Of a DNA stretch of 64,000 bases, positions 20,101 to 27,247 are shown one piece after another. Position 1 is the stretch's first letter. Every line of letters starts with the position of its first letter. The stretch comes from Parapedobacter koreensis. GTDB taxonomy: Bacteria > Bacteroidota > Bacteroidia > Sphingobacteriales > Sphingobacteriaceae. The stretch covers positions 124,001 through 188,000 of the forward strand of contig NZ_FNZR01000011.1 of NCBI RefSeq assembly GCF_900109365.1. The letters run 5' to 3'. The notes under the pieces are model-generated. The model was not told the origin of the DNA, did not search any database, and saw only the letters and a program-made list of their open reading frames with translations. A program made the position numbers and the translations under genes.

Positions 20101-22048
20101 AGGCGTCAATCATCGCCTGCAGGTCGCCGGAGGCGGTTTGCCACGACAGACCACTTCCCGTACCGCCTTCTTTCACGTAGCGGATGTCAACATCTTCGGG
20201 CTGTACGACCGTCAGCGTACCGGCAACAAAGGTGATTGCGTAATTGCGGGCTGTAAGCCCGCTTGGCAGGATGCGGTAGGTACCTACATCTACCGCGCCC
20301 TGTGCCTCGCCTCCGTAAGTTAACTCACCGTTCAGCACCGCTACCCCCTCTCCGTCAATGAATCCTACGTAATCCACGCCGTTGCCGCCGTTATAGGCCA
20401 TGTCATTGAATGTCTTCGCCGCGTTTTTTGCTGTTACGATCAGCGCTTTGGGCACGACCTGCAAGGTTACGGTCAACGACGCCGGACCATACTCGTCGTC
20501 ACCCTCGACGCTGAACGTGAGCGCTACGGTTCCGGCATTATCGATATGGATTTTACCATCCCCGGTGATGGTTGCAACGTCACTTTCAGACGGCAAATTC
20601 AGCGTAACCGGTTTACCCGATGTTGTGTGAACGGTCGGCATCAGATCGGCGTCCCCGTAGGTAGCATGAAGGTTACCCTCGTCGTCCAGCCCGTCTACGG
20701 TCAATGTCTGCTGTCTCAATTGCCACTCGTACGCTCCCAGGTCGATACGGCCGCCTGCGATCCGCGGATTGCCCGCTAAGTCCGTTTCACCGGCCTGTAC
20801 CGCATCAGCCGGAACATTGGTCTGCGGATCGCCCGCATTGATGGCCGGACTGCTCCGTTGCAAAGTATAATTACCCCCGGCCGCATCCGTAAATAGCGGA
20901 TCCGTGCTGATGCCAGCCACTCCCTGTATAAAGTTATAACTGGCGTCGATTGACCCGACAATACCCTGTCCAGATGTTCCATTAGCGGTATTTCCCCACA
21001 CGATGCTATTGACCACCAATACAGGGTCGGAGGGACTGCCGTTATACATCCCGCCACCGCCATTTTGGGAGTTAGACCTGTTGCTTGCAATGGTTACATT
21101 CGTCAGTTGCGGAGCGCCACTATTCACATTGCTTATTCCACCACCATTGCCGTTGACCACGTTGTTGGCAATAAGCACGTTGGTGAGGATAGGAGTGCAA
21201 TCTTCTGAATTGTACATCCCGCCTCCATTTCCCGTGATAGGGCTGTTTCTTCCGTTTTCGCTGATGATCACGTTCGTCAATCGTGGGCTGCTTTTATTCA
21301 AGTTTGCTATTCCACCTCCGTCGCCATCAGCGGTATTACCGGTAATGAACACATGGGTAAGGATGGGACTGCTGTCTTCTGAATTGCAGATCCCGCCTCC
21401 ACTATAATCCGAATGATTGCTGCGGATGATCACCTGCTCCAATACCGGACTCGCACCATAATTAAACATCCCGCCGCCCGCACCAAGCTCTGTAGTTGCG
21501 TTGCCTTGGATGATGACATTCCGGAAGGTAGGGCTCACATTCACATTATACACCCCACCGCCACCGCTAGCCGATAAGCCACCCGTAAGGATAAACCCAT
21601 CCAACACCGCCTCAGGCGTAAGTCCATTCCGATCATTACGCACCACGCTTGCGCTGTTGCCTTTTAGTATGGTTTCATTCGCCTTCCAATCACGCTGTTC
21701 CATGCCTGTACTACTGGTGGCGCCGGCGGGAAAACCACCGTATATTTTCACCCCTTCTTTCATGGAGAAGGATTGGCCTGTTGCTGCCCGGCTGTATTCG
21801 CCCGTGGCCACCCACACCTCATCCCCCGGATCCGACTGGTCGATCATCGCCTGCAGGTCGCCTGAGGCGTCCCCCCACGAAAATCCGGAGCCTTGGCCAC
21901 CTACTTTTACATAACGTATAGTGGGTGGAGAGTCTAGTTCCTGCGCACGCAGGCTAAACGCTGCCAGGATGAGTAGCACAGGTAATAAAATTGCCATAAA
22001 GCGTACCTTAATGGCAGCCAATCGGCCATAGCATAGATGTAGGTTCAT
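14144..22048 (-). CDS. Giant beta-helix/MBG adhesin with T9SS type B sorting domain
   Basis: This 2634-aa protein has an N-terminal leader of about 36 residues ending 'FSLRAQ'. Three similar modules of roughly 500-580 aa follow, starting near nucleotides 21920, 20190 and 18540. Each has a right-handed beta-helix opened by 'IRYVKxGGxGSG' and closed by 'DLGAYE' or a variant, an Ig-like 'VDGL...YGDxDxxP' domain, and (modules 1 and 2) an MBG-like 'KALxxTAKxAxKTFN' domain. Next come a YDG-type domain, three tandem MBG repeats, further 'ITYGTAL' and 'YDG' repeats, and two 'YGDADF'/'RDAG' Ig-like domains. The C-terminus ('HPVVSPNGDGINEFLMIEGI', then 'NRNGTIIYE' and 'LPAGTYFYILEV') is the T9SS type B sorting domain (gliding-motility C-terminal family). 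It is probably a surface adhesin exported by T9SS with the PorP/SprF-like protein at 13222-14115. Confidence 0.95.
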   Translation of the reverse strand: MNLHLCYGRLAAIKVRFMAILLPVLLILAAFSLRAQELDSPPTIRYVKVGGQGSGFSWGDASGDLQAMIDQSDPGDEVWVATGEYSRAATGQSFSMKEGVKIYGGFPAGATSSTGMEQRDWKANETILKGNSASVVRNDRNGLTPEAVLDGFILTGGLSASGGGGVYNVNVSPTFRNVIIQGNATTELGAGGGMFNYGASPVLEQVIIRSNHSDYSGGGICNSEDSSPILTHVFITGNTADGDGGGIANLNKSSPRLTNVIISENGRNSPITGNGGGMYNSEDCTPILTNVLIANNVVNGNGGGISNVNSGAPQLTNVTIASNRSNSQNGGGGMYNGSPSDPVLVVNSIVWGNTANGTSGQGIVGSIDASYNFIQGVAGISTDPLFTDAAGGNYTLQRSSPAINAGDPQTNVPADAVQAGETDLAGNPRIAGGRIDLGAYEWQLRQQTLTVDGLDDEGNLHATYGDADLMPTVHTTSGKPVTLNLPSESDVATITGDGKIHIDNAGTVALTFSVEGDDEYGPASLTVTLQVVPKALIVTAKNAAKTFNDMAYNGGNGVDYVGFIDGEGVAVLNGELTYGGEAQGAVDVGTYRILPSGLTARNYAITFVAGTLTVVQPEDVDIRYVKEGGTGSGLSWQTASGDLQAMIDASETGNQVWVASGGYRRAASGQSFSMKEGVKIYGGFPVGATKGTGMEERNWKANQTILRGYSANVVRNENNNLTAIAVLDGFTLTAGSSATGGGGVYNEGVSPTFQNIIIESNYTDADGGGMYNSASSPILIQVLITDNNATGNGAGIANIGGSNPRLTSVTISENTTSTGDGGGGMYNSASSPLLTNVLIADNSANGGGSGGGLNNVNGSNPELTNVTIARNWVNGLNGGRGGGVYNDDTSTPVLVNSIVWDNTANGSSGLGGVVGPMQYTYSVIQGVVSTDPLFTDADGLDYTLRWGSPAINAGDPRTNVSDDAVQVGDTDLAGNPRIIDGRIDLGAYEQQWKSQTPTVDGLDGDGKLRATYGDADFVPDVNTESNAPVTLGLPFENQVATITEDGKIHILNVGEVELRIDIEGNEEYGPASLTVNLLVVPKALTITAKDATKTFNGLAYNGGNGVDYDGFVDGDGVAVLNGELTYEGDAQGAVDAGTFSILPSGLTASNYAITFVAGTLTIEPPEHVEIRYVKENGTGSGLSWQFASGDLQAMIDASDAGNQVWVATGQYQPEAGESFSMKEGVRIYGGFPNLGNPGMEDRDWSLHKTILVGNGNSVVRNDNNNLTAAAVLDGFTIRSGRGAANGGGIYNRGTYNTHISRPTLSNLVIEGNHASTYGGGVYNEAASPVLTNVLISGNIAAFGGAMYNYDASSPVLVNVTISGNHGGIRNVSAGFNGTQECSPTLVNTIIWNNSYPVTGSTPPHSFSIDNSGNSRGRVGISYSLIANSGGSGGGWVAEIGDDGGNNLDADPLFEGPLEPPALLSSPTVPGGDYDLNAGSPVINKGDQQTNNVGYTVQAGDFDLAFKDRIVGGRIDMGVFERSFSKQDIVVDGLEADNLYRIYGDEDFVPEATSGLPVAISLPENTVARVVDGKVHILSAGSVGVTFSVEGNDVYDPASLTVTLQVSKKPLTATLGSDPAITKVYEGTVIATLAQANYILDGVVEGDEVMVSGKAEYEDPNVGEDKEITATDFVLSGTDAGNYTIAEDIQMSTKGSITPAIATLTLSGLTHIYDGTAKVATVITDPVGLTGVTVTYDGETKLPVSAGKYKVVAMLEHGNYEAEPVEDILVIGKATAKLNLSGLTHTYDGTGKVAAVTTDPAGLTGATVTYNGETTLPVSAGRYEVAAMLEHDNYEAEPVKDILVINKAKAQLSLSGLTHTYDGTGKVATVTTDPAGLTGATVTYNGETTLPVSAGRYEVAAMLEHDNYEAEPVKDILVIGRATSVITWNTPTAITHGTALSDVQLSAISANDIAGDFVYEPGIGEVLDIGDHWLKVRFTPTDIANYLTAEKTVVLTVTDKLVPVVTWNTPDAITYGTALSEVQLNATADVEGSFTYSPAAGAMLPAGTHTLKVTFVPTDANYAIVNREVTLTVGKAEATITSETKQTRVYDGLTGSVQATLNHDETILKYSPQQGYVNAGSYVVTVTAEETANYKAAEKEVTLEITKAMAKLTLSNLVHTYDGNAKAATVAINPAGLTGIVVTYNEKTALPVSAGSYNVMATLDNANYAAEAVNGTLVIGRATPVIITGDTPDEITYGTALDESHLDVAADIDGTFTYVPEIGTVLPAGKNTIQVTFTPKDDLNYITTTVTVELTVNRAEGVLQGEATQLFMYDGKPKELAVRLNHAESELVYLPQRFYTDAGTYTVTVSAPQTQNHKAVNNVFTLRIEPSWRSLDFPELTEKVYGDADFDPGAVSSSGESVRYTSDDPSVAEVVNGQIRIKGVGTALISATVPENTNYENRPEASQVLTVRKAAQVITLEVPLEIRRDAGTVPLTVRSSSGLPVSLSVDDGQVATLEEGPVLRIHRLGTVHITATQMGDVNHEAAEPVTVALRVVDNSLNLPVRVHPVVSPNGDGINEFLMIEGIRDYPENKVKLFNRNGTIIYEAKGYDNDQVAFRGIGSRQLKLPAGTYFYILEVRVDGRTEYEKGYFILGY
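16289..16954 (-). repeat. Three tandem 222-bp MBG repeats
   Basis: The marker 'taggta' or 'tagata' recurs at 16470, 16692 and 16914, exactly 222 bp apart (74 codons). The first two units are nearly identical over most of their length, from the 'accagtatatctttcaccgg' block to the YDGT block, so this duplication looks recent. A more diverged unit lies near 15390-15610. Exact multiples of three keep the frame, so unit gain or loss would only change protein length. Confidence 0.85.
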
Positions 22049-22103
22049 AAATTATCGAACGTTGTGATATATGCAGCCAGCACCGTTGCCAACTATCATG
22101 AAA

Positions 22104-22181
22104 CGAAAATAAAGCGCATCGTACAGGTGCACAATGACCGATTGGTGGTTGGGAAATTATGGTTTATGGTTGGGTGTTTTC
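22104..22181 (-). promoter_or_regulatory. Promoter cassette copy B, upstream of the 2634-aa adhesin
   Basis: On the minus strand: CCAACCATAAACC (22161-22173), then TTG, 20 bases, and TATTTTCG (22104-22111). The predicted transcript starts near 22100, giving a 5' leader of about 52 bases before the ATG at 22048. The leader region 22043-22069 matches 26298-26324 (copy C) at all but two positions. Confidence 0.78.
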
Positions 22182-22245
22182 AAACAGCACCTGTAATTGG
22201 ACTCCTGATCCGTCTTTGATTTGAAACCTTGCTCTTTAATGAAAT

Positions 22246-22282
22246 AAGCCCCCGGCATACCGGGCGGTGTACCAGGGGCTTT
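22246..22282. terminator. Terminator after the first LytTR regulator
   Basis: Arms AAGCCCC (from 22246) and GGGGCTT (to 22282) extend into a long stem with a few G-U or mismatched pairs. T-rich sequence lies on both sides. On the minus strand it follows the regulator stop at 22297, so it separates this operon from the adhesin promoter at 22104-22181. Confidence 0.7.
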
Positions 22283-22296
22283 TATCTACTTGTTAT

Positions 22297-23082
22297 CTAC
22301 TTATGAAAATCTTTATTTGCTGTTACTGACTTTACTCCCATCTTCAACAAGAGTTCATCTTTTCTAGACCGCGACACGTTCAAGTGCTCACCATCTGACA
22401 TTACTACTACGCTGGTCTTGAATTTTTTGAAATGGCTGATCTTCCTTATATTCACCATGGATGAGTGGTGTATCCGTATAAAATATGGGTCGGGCAACAT
22501 GTGCCCAATTTCACTCAATGATTTGGAAATAAGTATTTTACGTCCATCAACCAACACAAACTGAGTGTAGGCTCCATCTGCCTTGCAATAGAGAACATCA
22601 TCGGTATCGATAAATTCATAGCCATTGCGGTTTGGCAGCGCAATTCGTTGTTGATCGCCTGTTGTCCGGAGCAATTGCAGCAAACTGGTAATGCGTGTTG
22701 CTTGACTGGTATTTTCCCTTAAGTATTTTGATACCCGACTTACAGCTTCTGTAAGCTCAGTACCATCGACCGGTTTAAGCAGGTAGTCCATCGCATTCAC
22801 CCTTATGGCTCTCAGCGTAAATTCGTCATATGCCGTGGTAAAAATCACCTGAAAGTGACAGCGGTCCTCCTTCAAGGCTTCCAATAACTCGAACCCATCC
22901 ATGACGGGCATGTCGATGTCGAGGAAAATCAGATCGGGCCGATGCTCCACAATAGCCAGCATACCTTCTTTGGCTGAGTTACAGGTTGCAATCACTTCAA
23001 TTTGCGGACAGAGACGGTTTATGTCATGCAGTAGTGCCGTCACACAGTGCGGCTCATCGTCAATAATTAGGGTTCGTATCAT
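22297..23082 (-). CDS. LytTR-family response regulator
   Basis: This 261-aa protein has a receiver domain with 'LIIDDE', Asp55 ('IFLDIDMP'), 'FTTAYDEFTLRAI' and Lys in 'YLLKPVDG'. A linker and a LytTR DNA-binding domain follow (about residues 155-250, 'YCKADGAYTQFVL', 'FIRIHHSSMVNI' and 'LNVSRSRKDELL'). Its start lies 1 bp beyond the stop codon of the kinase gene upstream, so the two form an operon. LytTR domains bind short direct repeats; the adhesin promoter directly downstream is an obvious candidate target, but this is inferred from position. Confidence 0.94.
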   Translation of the reverse strand: MIRTLIIDDEPHCVTALLHDINRLCPQIEVIATCNSAKEGMLAIVEHRPDLIFLDIDMPVMDGFELLEALKEDRCHFQVIFTTAYDEFTLRAIRVNAMDYLLKPVDGTELTEAVSRVSKYLRENTSQATRITSLLQLLRTTGDQQRIALPNRNGYEFIDTDDVLYCKADGAYTQFVLVDGRKILISKSLSEIGHMLPDPYFIRIHHSSMVNIRKISHFKKFKTSVVVMSDGEHLNVSRSRKDELLLKMGVKSVTANKDFHK

Positions 23083-23083
23083 A

Positions 23084-26000
23084 TCATAGGCGTGATTTAA
23101 AGATCAAAGACACACAAGTTCCGGTCGCCAAGCATTGCTTATCCATCTTGTCTTCGATAGCGATACCGATATTGTGACGGTTAAGTGTATTATGCAGTTT
23201 CAGGCGATGTTCCACCAATATCATGCCCTTGGATTCATGCCGTGACCTCCGTTTCATCTTCAACAAAGCAGACTGTCTGCGGCCGACGCCGTCGTCATCG
23301 ATTTGACATACGACGTCGTTCCCTCGCCGGTTTACTGTCATGGTGATTTTCCCCTTACCTTCTTTGGGCAGGATTCCATGGATAACTGCATTTTCAACGA
23401 ACGGCTGCATGATGAGGGGCGGTACACGGATCAACTTGAGATTCAGATCGGGGTCTGTCTCAAACGAACAGGAAAGTTTGTTGCCAAATCGTAATGCTTC
23501 CATCTGTACATACAACCGGCAGGTATCCAGTTCCTCCTGCAAAGTAATTTCTTGTTGACTGTTACTTAGCTGGTTGCGGATCAATTTCGAAAATATGGTC
23601 AGGTAGGTTATCGCAGCGCCACCTTCCTCTTGCTGGATGAGCGCTTTGATGGAATTGAGGCAATTGAAGATGAAATGTGGGTTCATCTGGGAGCGAAGTG
23701 CACGTGCTTTCAATTCCATTGCCTCCCGTTCAAAAGCCATACGTTCCTGATCTTTTCTACGGATAGCCCGCAACCGCAGGCTAAGAGCGACCAAAACCAG
23801 CGCCGCAATAGCCATTGCCGCAATTATATTAAACCACCACGTCTTCCAAAAAGGTGGCATAATCACAATCGTCAATCGTTTTACATATCTGCTCCATTTG
23901 CCCGAAGTATTGCTTGCATTGATGAGCAATATGTACCTGCCAGGGGGGATGCCTGTATAGGTAGCATTGTTTTTATTGCCCACAACTACCCAATCCGTAT
24001 CGAGCCCCTTCAGCATATAACGGTATTGTAATTTTTCCGGAGCATTAAATTGCAGTGCGGCAAACTCGAATGAAAGAAAGTTCTGGTAGTACGGCAGCGT
24101 CAACGTCTGTAGCATATTGATCGGCTGCGCCAACGGCAACGCCGGATCGCCATAGCCTGCTGGTTTATTGTTGATGAGGATGTCCGTCAGCATCGTATTT
24201 GGCTCAAAATTATCATCACGCATGTCCTCCGGGGCAAAATGGGTATAGGATGTAGTCCCACCGAAGGCCAGTTGACCATTGGGAAAGGCGAAATAATGGA
24301 ACCGGTTGCACTCAATCAATGGGCTGATACCCTGTGGTGTATACCTGTTTACATGGCCTGTCGACGGGTTAATCGAGAAGATACCATTATTGCTGCTGCA
24401 CCACAACAGGCCATCCCTTCCGGGTAAAATGGCATACACGGTATTATTGGGCAAGCCATCGCGCATACTGAAAAGCCGATAGGTCTGCAAACGCGTATCA
24501 AAACGGATGATGCCATCCGAATAAGTACCCAACCAAAGGATATCGGGATGGTTTGGGTCTTGTTGTATCGTCAACAGATGGATTGCCGGCCGTTTATTGA
24601 AAAAGTGCGTGACTTTCTCCGTTTTAAGGTTATAACAGAGGAGCCCGAGCGTGTTGCATATCCAGAACGTATCGTCATCAGTCATCACCATCCCGCCGAT
24701 TTCCGTCTGCTGGTCCGGAGCATATCGATGTTGGATCGGTTCGCGGACAGTCGCGATATGACGGACCGTATCAAAGTGGATAGGCCGAAAGAGATGATCG
24801 AGCCCCCAAAGTTCTCCGGAAGGTGCCAACGCCAGCGCATCGATGCCCTGATTGGCTTCGGTCGATTTGTTTTTATACACATACATTTCCCGTTGAAGAA
24901 CTCCATTGTAATAGCGCAACAAATCGGGTGTTTCCACACGCTCTACACCGGCTTTGGCCAACCACATCCGACCGTCCCCACTGCGCGCCCACCGCATGAG
25001 GTAAGCATTCATCCCATGGAGAAACGTCTGCTCGATGACATGTGCTTCCACCCCCTGGTCAAGTAAGATATCGACGGGAAAGCTATTATTGGTATACCGT
25101 TGCGCAGGCATCTGTTTAAGGTAAATGTCCAACTGCCGGATACCCCAGCCATTGGACCCTTCCCACAATACGCCGGACCGATCGAGGCACATAGCAGTCT
25201 TCCGGTAGTCCACATCGACCATGCCTGTATCCAGTACGGTCAGCTGGTTGGAACGGTCGAGGTAGAATGTATAGTTGTTGTGGGCGATCACAAAATTTTC
25301 TTCTGCATCCAGCAATATGGTAGGTTGGACATAATATTCCTTTGCCGGCAATGGAAACACCATAAAGTCCGCCCTTTTTTTGCTGTATAAAATGAGCCTG
25401 CTGTCATCGGGGATCAACATATCTCCGTTTGACCGGACAGTGGGCGAAGTGTCTTTCCACCACACATCCGGATCATACAGGCGAGGATCGTCAAACCCGA
25501 ACACAATACGAGCCTTCATCCGGAACCGGCTGTCTATATACACCATGGATTCGTCGAGTATCAGGAGAAAATCATCACCAACCTGCGCCATGCCGTTGAT
25601 GCGGCTTTCTCCGAATAAACGGAGCAAGGAGGCCGCATCGTAACGGATAAGCCGATAGCCCCGGAGATCGACAACAAAAAGCTCGCCGGTCTTACTAAGC
25701 ATCCAATGTCGCCCTAAGTTGTCCTTCAAAATAGGGCTATCCTGCTTTAGGCTGTCCTTCAACATGCGATAAGGCGGCAGCGAGGTAAGGTGCATAATCT
25801 CTTCTGTCTGCACATCCAAAATATCTATATCTCCCCCATTGCCGTAGCGGATCCAGAGTAAGCCATCTCGGTCTAACGAAAATTTACTGATGATACTGCC
25901 CGTCAAGGAAGCACTATCCATCCGGTCGTGCCGAAATTGCTTGAAATTGCGCCCGTCGTAGCGGGCCAGCCCATCACGCGTGCCAATCCACATGAAGCCT

Positions 26001-26155
26001 TCGTTGTCTTGGGCAATGCCACTGATATACGACTGTGGGAGACCGTCCGATACAGAGAGGCTCCGGTAGGTCATCGGGATAGGTTGCGCAAAACCACGAA
26101 CGGCAAGAAGCAAGCAAGTTAACCCAGCAAAGAGTATGGCATAGATAGGACGCAC
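23084..26155 (-). CDS. Propeller-sensor histidine kinase (Reg_prop, Y_Y_Y, His_kinase)
   Basis: This 1023-aa protein starts at GTG 26155; no in-frame ATG or TTG exists before the stop at 26189-26191. A signal peptide ends 'RGFAQ'. A large periplasmic beta-propeller region follows (about residues 30-650, 'GLPQSYISGIAQDNEGFMWI', 'LWLGTYSDGIIRFD' and 'GLLWCSSNNGIF'), then a Y_Y_Y domain, a transmembrane segment near 780-800, and a LytS-type kinase core with 'MNPHFIFNCLNSIK' (near residue 825) and N box 'MQPFVENAVIHG'. It belongs to the class of Bacteroidota sensors related to hybrid glycan sensors, but the regulator is a separate protein. It is a close paralog of the kinase at 27244-30306. The promoter cassette copy C and a leader relic lie just upstream. 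Confidence 0.94.
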   Translation of the reverse strand: MRPIYAILFAGLTCLLLAVRGFAQPIPMTYRSLSVSDGLPQSYISGIAQDNEGFMWIGTRDGLARYDGRNFKQFRHDRMDSASLTGSIISKFSLDRDGLLWIRYGNGGDIDILDVQTEEIMHLTSLPPYRMLKDSLKQDSPILKDNLGRHWMLSKTGELFVVDLRGYRLIRYDAASLLRLFGESRINGMAQVGDDFLLILDESMVYIDSRFRMKARIVFGFDDPRLYDPDVWWKDTSPTVRSNGDMLIPDDSRLILYSKKRADFMVFPLPAKEYYVQPTILLDAEENFVIAHNNYTFYLDRSNQLTVLDTGMVDVDYRKTAMCLDRSGVLWEGSNGWGIRQLDIYLKQMPAQRYTNNSFPVDILLDQGVEAHVIEQTFLHGMNAYLMRWARSGDGRMWLAKAGVERVETPDLLRYYNGVLQREMYVYKNKSTEANQGIDALALAPSGELWGLDHLFRPIHFDTVRHIATVREPIQHRYAPDQQTEIGGMVMTDDDTFWICNTLGLLCYNLKTEKVTHFFNKRPAIHLLTIQQDPNHPDILWLGTYSDGIIRFDTRLQTYRLFSMRDGLPNNTVYAILPGRDGLLWCSSNNGIFSINPSTGHVNRYTPQGISPLIECNRFHYFAFPNGQLAFGGTTSYTHFAPEDMRDDNFEPNTMLTDILINNKPAGYGDPALPLAQPINMLQTLTLPYYQNFLSFEFAALQFNAPEKLQYRYMLKGLDTDWVVVGNKNNATYTGIPPGRYILLINASNTSGKWSRYVKRLTIVIMPPFWKTWWFNIIAAMAIAALVLVALSLRLRAIRRKDQERMAFEREAMELKARALRSQMNPHFIFNCLNSIKALIQQEEGGAAITYLTIFSKLIRNQLSNSQQEITLQEELDTCRLYVQMEALRFGNKLSCSFETDPDLNLKLIRVPPLIMQPFVENAVIHGILPKEGKGKITMTVNRRGNDVVCQIDDDGVGRRQSALLKMKRRSRHESKGMILVEHRLKLHNTLNRHNIGIAIEDKMDKQCLATGTCVSLIFKSRL

Positions 26156-26180
26156 CTGTACTACAAAAGCAGATTTTTGA

Positions 26181-26303
26181 TTATGTAATTATGATTTTAA
26201 TCTTCAAAGATAGCAAAAAATAAGGGCACAATAGTGCAAGTATTACCCCTGAAAAACCGATCTTGATGGCAGACCAACGATCGTAGCGTAGACATGGGTT
26301 CAT
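26181..26303 (-). pseudogene. 40-codon relic of an adhesin leader peptide
   Basis: From the ATG at 26303 to the TAA at 26183-26181 the frame reads 'MNPCLRYDRWSAIKIGFSG' then 'VILALLCPYFLL' and a short basic-hydrophobic tail. The first residues align with the leader of the giant at 22048 ('MNLHLCYGRLAAIKVRF') and of the gene at 12811 ('MALHLSDGSRQAIKAGF'). Nucleotides 26298-26324 match 22043-22069 at all but two positions. The adhesin body is absent and the GTG of the kinase follows 25 bp after the stop. It may be a remnant left when an adhesin promoter was captured, or a translated leader peptide coupled to the kinase. Confidence 0.65.
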
Positions 26304-26358
26304 TAATTATCGAACGTTATGATGATCAAAAGCGACAGTATTGCCTGCTTTCATGTAC

Positions 26359-26436
26359 CGAAAATAACGTGTGCCCTAAAGGTGTACAACTGTTGATTGG
26401 CCGTTGGACGGCTTAGGTTTATGGTTGGATGTTTTC
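26359..26436 (-). promoter_or_regulatory. Promoter cassette copy C, upstream of the propeller kinase
   Basis: On the minus strand: CCAACCATAAACC (26416-26428), then TTG, 20 bases, and TATTTTCG (26359-26366). It aligns without gaps to copies A and B. The predicted transcript starts near 26355, giving the same leader length (about 52 bases) to the relic ATG as copy B gives to the adhesin ATG. The next full gene downstream is the kinase starting at 26155, so kinase and adhesins would share control. Confidence 0.75.
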
Positions 26437-26497
26437 GGATGATATCCGAAACAGCGACAGTAGCAGGACTTCTGTTTTATGTTGAAACCGTTTTAGC

Positions 26498-27247
26498 TTA
26501 CTTAATCCCCATTTTCAACAGCAGCGGATCTCTTTTTGACCGTGATACGTTCAACTGGTCACCATTGACCATCACCACTACGCCTGTCCTTAATTTTTTG
26601 AAATGGCTTATCTTCTTGATATTGACTATCGTAGAATGGTGTATGCGCATAAAAAGCCGACCGGGGAGCACGCTTTCCATTTCACCCAGCGCCTTGGAAA
26701 GAAAGACCACACGATCGCTCGTCAATACCAAATGTGTATAGGCACCGTCTGCCCGGCAATAGATGATATCGCTTATGTTGATAAATTCATACCCGTCGCG
26801 ATCAGGGATGGCAATTCGCTGGTCGTCGGTATGCTGTAGCTGTTCGAGGAGGTTCGTGATACGTTCATCGGGATGGGCATTGCTTTTCAGGTGCCTCTCC
26901 ACGTGATTTACCGCTGCTTTCAGATCCACGCCGTCAATGGGTTTCAATAGGTAGTCCATCGCATGCACACGGATGGCCTTCAAGGCAAATTCGTCGTAAG
27001 CCGTCGTAAAAATAACCTGAAACCTGCGTCCCTCCTCCAGCGCCTCCAGCAACTCAAACCCATCCATCAAGGGCATCTCAATGTCGAGAAAAACCAAATC
27101 AGGCTTGTATTTTTCAATGGCCGCGATGCCCGTCGCTCCCGAAAAACAGGCGGCGACGACCTCAACCTGCGGACAGAAGTAGGCCAGATCATGCTGGAGT
27201 GAGGTTACACAATGTGGTTCATCGTCGATAATGATAGCGCGTATCAT
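26498..27247 (-). CDS. LytTR-family response regulator (paralog)
   Basis: This 249-aa protein closely parallels the regulator at 22297-23082: 'IIIDDEPHCVTSL', Asp55 ('VFLDIEMP'), 'TTAYDEFALKAIRVHAMDYLLKPIDG', and a LytTR domain with 'YCRADGAYTHLVL', 'MRIHHSTIVNIKKISHFKKL' and 'LNVSRSKRDPLL'. It overlaps the kinase gene upstream by 4 bp (ATGA), which suggests translational coupling. No clear terminator follows it before promoter copy C, so some read-through into the next operon is possible. Confidence 0.94.
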   Translation of the reverse strand: MIRAIIIDDEPHCVTSLQHDLAYFCPQVEVVAACFSGATGIAAIEKYKPDLVFLDIEMPLMDGFELLEALEEGRRFQVIFTTAYDEFALKAIRVHAMDYLLKPIDGVDLKAAVNHVERHLKSNAHPDERITNLLEQLQHTDDQRIAIPDRDGYEFINISDIIYCRADGAYTHLVLTSDRVVFLSKALGEMESVLPGRLFMRIHHSTIVNIKKISHFKKLRTGVVVMVNGDQLNVSRSKRDPLLLKMGIK

